Source of the DNA: Sepiola atlantica | Lineage: Eukaryota > Mollusca > Cephalopoda > Sepiida > Sepiolidae | NCBI GenBank assembly: GCA_963556195.1 | Contig: OY744519.1 | Location: 34,927,801 to 34,991,800 of the forward strand | Length of the DNA: 64,000 nucleotides | Direction: 5' to 3' | Shown here: one piece after another, positions 10,531 through 21,752 of the stretch | Numbering within the stretch: position 1 is the stretch's first letter | Layout of the letters: each line of letters opens with the position of its first letter | The notes under the pieces: model-generated | Told to the model about the DNA's origin: nothing | Databases searched by the model: none | The model's input: the letters and a program-made list of their open reading frames with translations, nothing else | Position numbers and translations under genes: made by a program

Positions 10531-10650
10531 TTACATATATCATCTGGTATTTTCAAATGATCACTCATCTATTACTTACCAGGCTCAATGTCGCTTAACT
10601 TCGGTAATATAATGGAAACCGAGGTCTCAACGTGACTATTCTCGTATCGG
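10531..10650 (-). pseudogene. 5S rRNA-derived sequence
   Basis: Read on the minus strand, it follows the order of a metazoan 5S rRNA: tcacgttgagacctcggttt (5' third), then accgaagttaagcgacattg (internal promoter A-box region), then gagcctggtaagta, gatga, and aaaataccagatg (3' third, C-box region). Many substitutions rule out a functional 5S gene. It shares the unusual phrase cgacattgagcctgg with the copy at 62622-62740, which suggests a 5S-derived SINE family rather than two independent gene relics. Confidence 0.75.
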
Positions 10651-11714
10651 GTAAGGGTTAAGTGTGCATTGTTCGTTTTTATACTATCTGCGTCAGCAAA
10701 TAATCGATTATCTTTATCTGGAACATTATGGGGTTGTGAATCTTTACCTGAAACAAGAGCCGAAACGTTCTGAAAATCGCAACAACTAAGATATAGACAA
10801 CATTCTCAAAAACATATGAATCTGAAATCGAACTATTATTGTCAACCGTTGTATGGTCGGTGCAGATCACAATGAATTACTAAGGAGAGTCCATTTTGAT
10901 AGCAGATTAATAGCCAACGCTCGATAATGGCCTTGTTTTACTTAAGCCACGTGGTATTAGGCTCTTCCCCCTAAACATAAACAATGTAAAAAACAACAAT
11001 ACCTCAATTAAAAATTATTATCAAATACTTTACTATTGTTTTTCTTTTTTATGGAGAATAGAAAGTGACCCTTGGGGTTTTTCGGCAGCCTCATAACTAT
11101 GGCTTCCTCTCTATTTTTTCCTTTCGTCCTCACATTTTATAAGCGATGCTTTTGACAAAGGTTGAAGGGTTGCTGCTTTCTCAGTCAGCTGTTGTTTTTA
11201 GTATGTGATATGATGAGATTTTCAATCCTCTCATGGCATTCAACGTCATTCAACAGTCAATCTATCCATCTCATTAACCCTTATATCCGACTGGTTTATC
11301 AGCCTTGCCAAATAGTGAGAACTTTATAAAAACATTGGGAACTTAGTGTTTCCTCATTGTGTTGAGTTACTCTGTCTTGTCTTACCTTGCATTGTCTTGC
11401 TTTCGCTTAGTATTGTTAGATTATTATTGTTGACTTATATCTATTTGTATACTCTGCAAGACTACATATTCTGGATTACAGCTAGAAGATTTTATGATAA
11501 CAGAAGATGCAATAAATCAAAGAGAATCATCATCGAAGCTCAACAATTTCTTAATCTAGGCATTGGCTGACGAAACGATAAATCGAGTTAAAACGAATTA
11601 CCAGATAATTTAAAGAGAACCGTCAGCTCATATTAACACTCATAACATATTTGTAGCAAGAGGAAATAAACATTGTTATATTTCCTCATGGAAACTCGAT
11701 AATTGCTTACTTGC
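10651..11714. other. Unassigned AT-rich sequence
   Basis: Only short ORFs without domains. The 74-codon ORF at 11346-11570 is hydrophobic and repeat-free but has no recognisable start context or homologue. Confidence 0.4.
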
Positions 11715-12035
11715 AAATGTAAGTAACAACAAAATTGCAATGAATATCAAATTAAAATAACTAAATTGAAAAGTAAAACAAATCCATCTCAAAGTAAAAC
11801 AGATTAATCTCAATTTAAAACAAATGAATTTCAAATCATGTGAAATGAATTAAAAACTCAAACAACTGCATTTAAAATCAAACTAACTGAACGTTAAATT
11901 ATAACAACCCACTCTTAAACTAAAGCAACTCAATTTAAAATTACAACTAATCAATCTTACATTAAAATAAACGATTCTAAAATTAAAACAAATTTATTTG
12001 AAATAAAAATATCTGAATTTTAAATTAAAAAAAAA
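11715..12035. repeat. Degenerate A-rich tandem repeat
   Basis: Irregular reiteration of aattaaaacaaat(c/g)aatt(t/c)-type units of roughly 30 bp. The register drifts, so the copy number cannot be counted exactly by eye. Confidence 0.5.
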
Positions 12036-12344
12036 CTATCTTTAAGATACTCAGGGTAAACTCGTCGACTATGAGCCCGAGATGATTAAGCATTTCGGGT
12101 CATGCAACAACATGCCATTTCATACAGGCGACCCAGCTGATACTGATTAAACAGCAGATGCTGACAAAATATGATGCTCTTCCATAAAAACTAGTATTTA
12201 ATTGACATTAAACGAATTGTTAAGTTATAAATGTAATAAATATGTCGTAGTAGTTCAATATAGTAGTTCAAACATATATCAAAATATGTAAAAAAATAAC
12301 TTTCATGATTATCTCAAACGAGTTCTAATGTAAATTCGTATCTT

Positions 12345-12785
12345 GAGTGTTATTCTCACAACGTTTCCGCTGCTGTAACCTCCGACCTTCATTATGTGTT
12401 TCTTGTCGAACTCGGGAATCTTTCTGTCAAACTCGGGAATCTGCACGAAATTTCGAACGGAGATATTTATTTAATTTAAGGGGGTTGCATGATTTCGTAC
12501 CATCAGCCATGATCAGGGTAGCAGTCTTCAGTAATTCGCAATTCCTAGTATCGCCCACACTGCGGATTGAACCTTCAACCTTTAGAAGACTGCGCCTAGA
12601 ACTGAATTTCACTCAGTACTTTATCCGTTACGCGACGAGTCTAAGAGAGTTCGACAAGATACACCTGAAGAAGATCGGAGGTTACATCGACCGAAACGGT
12701 GTGAGAATAACAACCAAGATGAGAACAGTCGTCCAAATAATACAAATTATACAAATGATCAATTCTCATCTAAAAAACTAGAAAC
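12345..12785 (-). mobile_element. Fold-back repeat family F enclosing a tRNA-like SINE body
   Basis: The ends are inverted copies. The left starts gttattctcacaacgtttcc and contains gatgtaacctccgacctt-like sequence; the right ends with the inverse, ggaggttacatcgaccgaaac then gtgagaataacaaccaagat. Between them, on the minus strand, lie a tRNA-type A box (cgtaacggataaagt) and a B box (ggttcaatcc) about 50 bp downstream, the arrangement of an RNA polymerase III SINE promoter. Related copies lie at 17370-17660, 33585-33810, 47205-47420 and 48865-49385. Confidence 0.7.
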
Positions 12786-13540
12786 ATAAAGTTTTTAGTT
12801 AGCGATTCGGTATATGTTACATCGTTCGGCATAGAGATCCCCAAAGTTGAAAAAATACACCTGCAAAAATCTGTAGAATCCATTTACTACAAGATTACTA
12901 TCATTTCACCGACTGAAGAAACAATAAATATAGTATATTTATTCATGCACGACCATCTTCATAGTAGAACCACTAATAATATTAAATCAAGGATGCAGAA
13001 CAACAATAAATAATATGTTAAACTCGCTTCAAATGATGGCGATTTTAACTCGTTTAGAATTATGGCGATTTAAACTAAACTTAAACTTATCGCAACCAAA
13101 TAAAGGGAGATCACTCGGCCCGGACATCTCGACGATAAAAATGTTGTAGGCCATCTTAATCTTATAAGAAGACGAGCTACTACATTCGTCTCACATTGTT
13201 TATACAGTATGATCCCCTCCCCAAATATGGCATCCATTGAATCGTTTAAAAAATCACAATAATTTCTGCAATCGAACTATATTTGATAAAATAAATTTTA
13301 ATTAATGCCTTACTTGTTCACCAAGTTTTGGTCATGACTGTCCAGGAATCGTTGTTTCATCATCGTTAAGTGATCACTTTGGTCATTTTCTCATTAGTAG
13401 TGGGTGTGATCCTGTATGAGATTCACACTCACCGGATCCTAACCACCCAAAATTTTATTTCCTGGGTCATCACAAAGATAATGTCTTTCAAAATGATCCT
13501 CAGAATATTTCTGAACTGAAAAGGGCCATCACAGTCACAA
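12786..13540. other. Unassigned AT-rich sequence
   Basis: No coding or repeat signal beyond two near-identical phrases around 13035 and 13060 (gatggcgattttaactcg and tatggcgatttaaact). Confidence 0.4.
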
Positions 13541-13765
13541 GGAGGTGACAGTGGTTAAGTGGATAACGACACGGACTGACGACCTGGGTGTGTACAGTTT
13601 TACTCCAGTCGATTGCATAATAACACTTTCACTTAGGGATGTTGGCAACCACTACGTGGCTCCTCGTGCAAGAATGCCAACAAAAGAATCAAACCGTCAA
13701 CAAAGTTTTACCATTCTGATTCATACGAATTTACTTTTTCACAGTCAAAATCAGCGCAGTGCCAA
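13541..13765 (+). mobile_element. tRNA-derived SINE, family 1, copy 1
   Basis: Starts ggaggtgacagtggttaagt, then ggataacgacacggactgac, cttagggatgttggcaacc, aatgccaac and attctgattca. The same order is found at 61487-61735. The A-box region (gtggttaagtggata) is intact. The B box is damaged here (ttttactccagtc) compared with gttcgaatccagtc in the other copy, so this copy is older or less constrained. Confidence 0.8.
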
Positions 13766-14395
13766 GAGAAAGGTGTTACACTTATTGCCAATTTCGTACG
13801 TTGTATCCAGGTGTGCATACCGCTTAACAACAATACACGAAGACCGTTGGACATTCATGACTGGACCATCCAATCATAGACTGAATTTTATTGCATAAAG
13901 TGTTGTGGATTATATTTTCGATACACTTGTTAGCATTTTTTTTATGTAACTCTGTATATTTCTGATATAATAACTTCAATATACCTTTCTATTTTAATAT
14001 ATTATTACATTTAATTTAATGAAGATATTAGAGATCTTCATCTCTTGACATTTGGATGATTATTAATAGAGGTTTATGTTTGTTCAATAGATCAAATGAG
14101 AAAATAATGTTATGTAAATCTTGAACACTAAATTTTGAAACTCCATCTTTGAAAAGGAAAACGAAATAAATCAAAATAGAAAAACAGATGCAATTTAGTT
14201 GCACATTTCATATTTAAAATACTGATCGACACTGCAAGTTAAATAAGTTCTGCTTGATAAATCATACATGCGATAACGCTGGATGAATACAAAGGAAGTT
14301 TATCATGTTTAAATAAAAAAGAAACGATATTCTTACGATGTGTGTTTAGCTTTGGAAATGCATTGTCAAAATTAAGCATGACAGACAGACACGAT
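13766..14395. other. Unassigned AT-rich sequence before the satellite
   Basis: No recognisable feature. It ends with sequence that grades into the 37-bp satellite. Confidence 0.4.
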
Positions 14396-15825
14396 TCTGC
14401 TTAAAAATTAAGGGTAATAAGACAACGAAAATTCTATTTAAAAATTAAGCGTAATAAGACAACGAAAATTCTATTTAAAAATTAAGCGTGATAAGACAAC
14501 GAAAATTCTATTTAAAAATTAAGCGTGATAAGACAACGAAAATTCTATTTAAAAATTAAGCGTAATAAGACAACGAAAATTCTATTAAAAAATTAAGCTT
14601 GATAAAGCCAACGGAAATTATATTTCCAAATTAAGCGATATATTACAACGAACATTCTATTTAAAAAAAAGCTTGATAAACAACGAAAGTTCTATTTCAA
14701 ACGTAAGCGCGATAAGAAAACGAAACTTTTATTTAAAAAATAAACGTTTTAGGACAACGAAAATTCTATTCAAAAATTAAGCTTGATAAAGCCAACTGAA
14801 AATTATATTTCCAAATTAAGCGATATATTACAACGAACATTCTATTTAAAAAGTAAGCTTGATAAACAACGAAAATTCTATTTCAAACGTAAGCGCGATA
14901 GGAAAACGAAACTTTTATTTAAAAAATAAACGTTTTAGGACAACGAAAATTTTATTCCAAAATTAAGCTTGATAAAGCCAACGGAAATTATATTTCCAAA
15001 TTAAGCGATATATTACAACGAACATTCTATTTAAAAAGTTAGCTTGTTAAACAACGAAAATTCTATTTCAAACGTAAGCGCGATAGGAAAACGAAACTTT
15101 TATTTAAAAATTAAACGTTTTATGACAACGAACATATTATTCCAAACTTAAGGGCGATAGAGCAATGGAAATGCTATTTGAAACTTCAGTCTGATAGAGA
15201 AAGGAAAATTCTTCTTTAACTTAAACATGATTGAACAACGAAAATGCTATTTCAAACTTAAGGGTGATAGAGCAATGGAAATGCTATTTGAAACTTCAGT
15301 CTGATAGTGAATAGAACATTTTTCTTTAAATTAAACATGATTGAGCAACGAAAATGCTATTTTAAACTTAAGGGTGAAAGAGCAATGGCAATGCTATTTG
15401 AAACTTCAGTCTGATAGAGAAAGGAAAATTCTTCTTTAAAATTAAACATGATTGAGCAACGAAAATGCTATTTCAAACTTAAGGGTGATAGAGCAATGGA
15501 AATGCTATTTGAAACTTCAGTCTGATAGAGAAAGGAAAATTCTTCTTTAAAATTAAACATGATTGAGCAACGAAAATGCTATTTCAAACTTAAGGGTGAT
15601 AGAGCAATGGAAATGCTATTTGAAACTTCAGTCTGATAGAGAAAGGAAAATTCTTCTTTAAATTAAACATGATTGAACAACAGAAAATGCTATTTCAAAC
15701 TTAAGGGTGATAGAGCAATGGAAATGCTATTTGAAACTTCATTCTGATAGAGAAAGGAAAATTCTTCTTTAAAATTAAACATGATTGAGCAACGAAAATG
15801 CTATTTCAAACTGAGAGGTGACAGA
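14396..15825. repeat. Higher-order satellite array on a 37-bp monomer
   Basis: Three adjoining organisations are visible. At 14396-14590, near-identical 37-bp units (attaagcgt(g/a)ataagacaacg) are repeated about five times. At 14590-15145, a compound period of about 185 bp (five diverged monomers) is repeated about three times, with gcttgataaagcc recurring near 14597, 14781 and 14967. At 15151-15815, a compound period of 110-111 bp (three monomers) is repeated six times, with agggtgatagagc recurring near 15151, 15261, 15371, 15482, 15593 and 15704. Monomers keep the skeleton: gcgtgata, acaacgaaaat, ctattt, aaa. This is a higher-order repeat, each block homogenised separately. Confidence 0.85.
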
Positions 15826-16430
15826 CCAACCCACTTAATAAGTCTGTTATAGAGACGCTGGTCTTTTCTGAAGTAAGATACGACCATTCAATAATGATTA
15901 GAGTATTATTTCAACCTTAAGCGTGACAGAATAAACGACGCACATATCCTCTTCAAGTCTCATATCTATTACTCCCCATCCTTCTTCAGAATCAACTTAT
16001 CTTCCAGCCTTTCTTTGTCCACACCTGACCCATCACGGATTGTCTAGACACATTGTACTCATCTAGGGCATGTAGTTCCCTATCCATCCGGATATCCTGT
16101 TTATCGATGAAGATGCAATTTCAACTTGAAACGTAACAGACCGACAAACAAAAATAGCGAGTTATAGAGATTATGGATACTTCTAGAATAAGATACGGCT
16201 GTTCAATCTCTGTGTTTAGTTATTAAAGTGATATTTTAAACGTAAACGTGAGAGACTGACAGGCGGCGTGACCGACGGACATAATCCCTGACAGGGAACT
16301 TGACATAGTGAAGAATAAAACAGTATAATTTACTAAGTTAGTATTGTTGTTAGCCTTCTGCCTCAAAATACGACGGACACCCAAAAAGGGGCTTGTGCGA
16401 TAAGAAGTTGATACTGATGTAAGTGAGCGC
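15826..16430. repeat. Satellite-flanking dispersed repeat
   Basis: Contains isolated, diverged versions of the 37-bp monomer (near 15905, 16110 and 16215: tatttcaaccttaagcgtgacag, as one example split over lines) within longer sequence with gttatagagacgctggt and aagtaagatacgaccattca. The same association occurs near 17880-17940 and 51560-51640. The satellite therefore probably arose inside this larger dispersed element. Confidence 0.5.
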
Positions 16431-17369
16431 AATCAGTAACTGCATTTCTCTGTATTTATCGCCTTATTCTAGTCCCAGTGAGACATCCAATACGATAGGA
16501 AGCAATGCCGGGATAAGCCGAGAAGGACTGGTAATTCTCAACGGTTACCTTGTCTTGCAGTAGTCACCCTACCAATGCTTGAGAGTATAGTCTAGTCTAC
16601 TACTTCTTTGCATAAAGGAATGTGAGATGATAAATACCTTACTCAAAGTGATTAGAGAAAGTAATTTGTCAGCTACGTCAAATTACTAACATACAGTCTC
16701 TAGTATTTCCAACTGTTCACCCAACTCAATATTGGTCAGGTTCAAAGTTGCTCAACTCTTGTGATCTGACGAAATAGTTATCCTATTTACTTACTTCTCT
16801 ACGAGGGCAAATTTAGATATTCGGTAGGTTATTAATGTGACGGATATCAACCTCCCCCCTATAAGGGAGACTTTAAATAGGACACCCATTGCTTCAGTCG
16901 AGGAGGGTTTCTCATCTGCTGACAGAGGTGACAAATGACACTACGCTTTGATTCTAGCTCAGCGTCTGGAAAGTGCAAATGACTAGTGTTTAAACGTGAC
17001 AAGGCCGTAAGCTAACTTTAGTACAATATTCAACTATTGAAAAGCTGATCACTATTTTGCACTGAATTATGGAAACGTTTAAGTTTTATGCAAATTTAAA
17101 ATGATAATTCATGAAAGCGGCCAACAAATCAAATTTTTTGACAGATACAAATGAAAAAACTAAAAATGTGAGATAAAAACAAAAATTGAACGACTAGATC
17201 ATCTGACGCCATTTTGAAAATAATAATTGTACAAATTTAACCGTGAACAACTACATTCAGCAAAACTATACAATGTCTTAAAGGATAAAGTATAATTTCA
17301 TGACTAACATTTTGAAAGGAATTTATAAGTATTATTTGGATTGAACAGACTACTATTTTCATATGTTAT
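16431..17369. other. Unassigned sequence
   Basis: Low coding potential. It has phrases such as ctccccc(c)tataagggagactt and cagtcgaggagggtttctc that resemble ones near 18820 and 19365. This suggests old dispersed repeats I cannot delimit. Confidence 0.35.
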
Positions 17370-17660
17370 TTTTCGATTTAACGTCAGACCATCTCCATGT
17401 GCATTTTTGGGGGAGCTAGGAACATTTTTGACGAACTCGGGAACCCACACGGAACCTAGCACCGAATCCTTCGACAGGAGGAAAGTTATTCGAGGTTTCC
17501 GAGTTCAACAGAAAGATTTCCAAGTTAAAAAAATGAACCTGATAAAGGTCTAATGTTATATCGGCTGAAACGTTAAAAACAATTAAGGCGAGAATAGACG
17601 TCCGAATAATCCAAATGATATAAATTATCAATCCTCATCCAAAAATCCCGTAACATGATA
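17370..17660 (+). repeat. Fold-back family F, single diverged end
   Basis: Shares with the other F copies the order tgacgaactcgggaaccc, gagttcaacagaaagat, cctgataaaggtc, atcggctgaaacgtt, gtccgaataatccaaatgat and attatcaatcctcatcc. There is no inverted second end, so it is a truncated or solo copy. Confidence 0.65.
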
Positions 17661-17734
17661 ATTTATTTAATAGGTAAAAAAAAACTAGAACCGGTATTAA
17701 GATGTGTCCATTCAAATTGTGCGTTTTTCGTTGA

Positions 17735-17880
17735 AACTGTTATCTAAAAATTAAGCTGGAAAGACCAATGGGAATTCTATTCCAAACTTAAGCATAAACA
17801 ACGAACTAAAGTGATATTTATACCTGAGCGTGACAAACTTATGCAAATATTATTTTAAACTTCAGTGTGACAAACAGGCC
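17735..17880. repeat. Isolated 37-bp satellite-like monomers
   Basis: Three or four diverged monomers (aaaaattaagctgg, attccaaacttaagc, gatatttatacctgagcgtgac) lie outside the main array, preceded by the gtgtccattcaa...gcgttt phrase of the dispersed relative. Confidence 0.55.
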
Positions 17881-17959
17881 GACTCGCAGCGCTACATAGA
17901 GACAGTTAATGCATCTAAAACTCGAACATAAGTCAGTCGTTAGACTGCATAACGTCAGC

Positions 17960-18265
17960 TTAAATTCCGTCAAAATGTGAAACTTGACCGAAATTGTCAT
18001 GGTAAAAAGTCATGGACATATCAAAGGCCGGAATTCATTCGCTACAATATGGACCAAGTAGCGAGTTTATAAGATGAACAGATCCGATCGCCAAAAGTGT
18101 GACTTTTATCATTCCCCTGACTTTAACCATTGACTTACATATGAAATTAATTCAAAGTTAGACGATGACTGATATTTTGACTAAGTTTGGTGACGATTGA
18201 TCAGTCGATGTGGACTCTAGGTTATACACAAACAAACATTAATACCACAAATCTGCCTCGAAAAA
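17960..18265 (+). repeat. Dispersed repeat D, copy 1
   Basis: Shared order with 19730-19995: tacaatatggaccaagtag or tacgatattagccaagtag, then cgccaaaagtgtgac, tgac...cattgac, ttgac(t/c)aagtttg(g/a)t, taggttatacacaaacaaac, and a terminal ctctgcc/ctgcctcg. A third partial copy is at 56635-56770. This is a dispersed non-coding family. Confidence 0.65.
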
Positions 18266-19729
18266 AGTTTTGTTTTATCTTAGCATAAGTTTTTATTTTT
18301 AATTACATCGTCGGACATAGAAAAATACAGGCAACAACAACAGCAAAAAGATATACACCATACATTTCGTATAGATATATTATTACTCTAGTTTTCTGTC
18401 TTTCTCAGTCTGCTTCAGATATAGCTTTCTGATTTTCATGACCCTATTTACTTGCTTTTCCACGAGGAAAGAGTTATAAATAATGTCGGTTTTTACTGTG
18501 GTGAAAATTCAACTTCCATTAAAAGGACACACTCAATTGGGACAAAAATAAAAGTTACCTAAGTCTAGAAAAAGTTTTTCTTTTCTAAGCAAGGACAGCA
18601 CATATACTACACTTTGATGCAAGATCGAAAGCCATCTTAAAGTACTTTCCCACAAAAGGACCAGATGTTAAAATAAGTCGTACTTTTTTTCATGTTGGAA
18701 TCCAGCTCAATCGAGATGGTATACTATTAGGATATAATAATTGCCTTGGTTAATCCGTCGATATTTCCCGGTAGAATCGTCTCAGGCGATAAAAAACAAT
18801 ACACCAATCCCCTTTCCCGAAGGAGAAGTTACGACTATAAGAATGGCTTTCTGAGCAGAACCATAGTTCACTCTGGTTTTAGCCCGCAGGTCATATGCTG
18901 ACCAAAGGCGCCGGGTAGTTTTTAAAGTTTATCTACCTACCTACGAGGGTTGAATGTTACACAATCGCGAACTTAATGTTGTGTGTGATCATTAATGAAG
19001 AGTGCAAGTGCGAAATTACCTAAAAATAGCCTAGATTGAAGCCGTGGGCATTCCTCGGCAGGAGCGCTTAAGGTTACTGGCAAAAACCGATTAAAATCCT
19101 CAGACTGAGCAAACCCATGTTTCACTCTGATTTTAGTAAGAAGGCCAAATCTTAGATTGAAGGTCAGATAGTTGTTCATATTTATTTGATAGACTTTCCT
19201 TTATAGAGCGCACTTATGCAAATTTCGTCTATCCCAACTGCTCAACTTTCGAGAATACATATAAGTTAGTACTTACTTGCTTGTCAATGCATCAAGATGG
19301 AGCACAAGGCTGAAAGGAAGGATCACTTTGACTGCTATACAAATAATAGAGAACGAACCCTCTCTCAAAAGAGGAGGTAACTCCTGGGAGTGCCCACTTG
19401 CTAGGACCGAGTCGGGACATACATTATCTGACTAAAGATGGCCTGTTGCTGTCTTGTCAGCTCCTGTTATGTAGGATTACAAAGGATGGATCTTAGACTG
19501 GTATGACATTCTTATTGCCAGGATCAGACGAGGGCAGCTATATAAGCTTTATATTTTAACGACTTGGGAAGTTGAGTTCATAGTCAGCGAATGATGTAGT
19601 TGGCACTAAAATGCATCATTTCACACATAAAATAAACTTTCTAAAATTTTACACGCATAAGCATAAGATCTATACAAAAAATTGAAAAGTGCTAGTGGTT
19701 GACATTTCCTGAAAAATTCATATAAGTTA
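18266..19729. other. Unassigned sequence
   Basis: No gene is recognised. ORFs are short and cysteine- or repeat-poor. Weak similarity to the 16.8 kb stretch (cccttcccgaaggagaag, gaggaggtaactc) suggests old repeats. Confidence 0.35.
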
Positions 19730-19995
19730 CGGGACTTCATTGGCTACGATATTAGCCAAGTAGTGCGTCTCTGCGAAAAACAGAACGGAAGTTATCGCCA
19801 AAAGTGTGACCTCCACCTTTTTCTTTGACATTGACATTTGACCACGATATCCCAAAATTAAATCAGTTCTAAATTAGATCAAGACCGATAATTTGACCAA
19901 GTTTGATAACGACGCTAGGCTATACATAAACAAACAAACGTACACACAAACCAAAATCAACCGAAAACATAACCTCTGCCTTGTCGGTGGTAATA
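19730..19995 (+). repeat. Dispersed repeat D, copy 2
   Basis: The most complete copy, ending acctctgccttgtcggtggtaataa. A tail of this kind is common at the end of a repeat widespread in mollusc genomes (recollection, not checked). Confidence 0.7.
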
Positions 19996-20459
19996 ATTTA
20001 AACTTTTTTCTTGAATTGTATTTTTTGTAAATAGTTTTCAATATTTCGTCATTTATTTTAAAACAAGAGAGAAGAATTAGGAGATGACTAAATAATTAAT
20101 GAGATTTCTAAATATAAAACACATTTTTCATTTCACCCTCATTCGAAATTTATTGGCAGGAAAAGATGTCAAAGACTAAATCTACTCGAAAATTAGGTTC
20201 TTTTCCTAATAGAGCAATATCTTTTTAGAACTTTTTATTTTGACTAATTATGTTAAAGATAAATCGAATGTAAATTATTTTACGAATAAATTCGATGAAT
20301 TCAGAATTAATGGTAAAATGTATTAGGAGATATTTTGGTCTATCTGATGAAATATTTCAGAGAATCTGATCTGTATGCTAAATTTACGAAATGTGTCCGA
20401 TGTACATCGGCTGGTGGATCAGTTACAACCGATAGATGATAAAAATAATGTATGGTGTC

Positions 20460-20466
<7 letters not shown>
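19996..20466. other. Unassigned AT-rich sequence
   Basis: No recognisable feature. It leads into an (AT)n tract. Confidence 0.4.

Positions 20467-20528
<62 letters not shown>
20467..20528. repeat. (AT)n microsatellite
   Basis: About 31 TA units, directly upstream of a SINE of family 2. Confidence 0.95.
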
Positions 20529-20529
<1 letters not shown>

Positions 20530-20574
20530 CAGCTTCATTATTATCACAGTGTTAACACAGCTGACATCATCGCT

Positions 20575-20778
20575 TTAAGGCAATGTTCCTTTTAAAAGTT
20601 GAATTTTTTACATCAGCTGCTTTTAAGTAGGATTAATCTCTCGCTGATTTATCGAGTTATTCGCAACGGTCGTGTGGATAAATACGTTGAAATTTGAGTT
20701 CTAAATGTAACTCAGGTTTCGGGGTTAAAGCCCAGCGACCGGTGTGAATAATTCTTCTCCACACTGACGATATTACAC
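20575..20778 (+). mobile_element. tRNA-like SINE, family 2, copy 1
   Basis: Shares with 28130-28312 the phrases ggattaatctctcgct(g/a)attt, gttgaaatttgagtt or ggtatttgagtt, ggtttcg and gtgtgaataat, ending in ccacactgac or tacactgac. The tRNA-type boxes are degraded (ggtttcggggttaaag). Both copies lie just downstream of an (AT)n tract. Confidence 0.65.
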
Positions 20779-21752
20779 AGTCGCTACTTGCCCAAGCAAA
20801 AAATGTCTACGTTTTATTAAACAGTAGTATGATAGGTAAAACAATTCAATAGTTAAGGGATTATACAAAATGCTATTAAGAAAAGGGACTTTCTCAATAA
20901 ATGAATAAATCATTTTCATTGGCCGACGCTAACTGGCGTTCTTATATTTAAATAGTTACATTTCTTATTGGCCAAATAATAATTTGCGGCAATGAAAATA
21001 AAATGCGTCGCACAAAGGAGATATTTTAAGTAAGGTATCCTAGAGATTATATGTAGTATTGTGGTGATTGCTGAAGTTTAAGTGATTGACAAATGGTGAA
21101 AGAATAAAAGGAACAATGCCTGGATCCAAATACACCGAATGAAGATAAACATAGACAGATGATGACCATATACTCTTAACTTCTCACATTTTGATGGCTA
21201 TCTACTTAATTTGTAAATAGGAAAATATTTGTATATAGATAATTAAAAATGTGTATCGTGAAGCTAGAAAAACGGAGATTTGAAGTATCCAGTCCTAAGT
21301 CGGGGTAGTTGTTGAAGCTGATAACAATACAAAAGTACCCGAAATCGGAAATGAAAGCGGTGCGTAAGTAAATATAGATCTTGATCTGTCGATAAGAATG
21401 TATTTCACGATGATTCAGGGAGTTTTAAAAAATTCAATATTATTTTAATTAAAAGTTAAATTAGTCTATTGGTCGAAATAAATAAAAACATTCAAATAAA
21501 TACATTTATTTATTTATGTCTTGATTTGCTCTTACTCTGTCTCTGGCATTTTTGATAGTTGTTCAATTTAACGGCTTCTTATTCCCCGTTTTAGCAATTT
21601 TCCCTAGTCTTTAGCAATTTTGTTAGGGAAGTTGCTCCAGGCAAGGTATACAGCCACTTCATGTAAAGAGCTTAAAACGACGAAAAATGATTAAGTTACA
21701 TAATAACAAAAAGAGAGAGGAATGTAGAATTACTTGAAAACAAGCTAGCCAT
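20779..21752. other. Unassigned AT-rich sequence
   Basis: No coding signal. Only short AT runs such as tttatttatttatg. Confidence 0.4.

Noticed and set aside
14396..15825. CRISPR-like array (37-bp repeats)
   Set aside because: Units are contiguous without unique spacers and compound periods are multiples of 37; this is a eukaryotic satellite.
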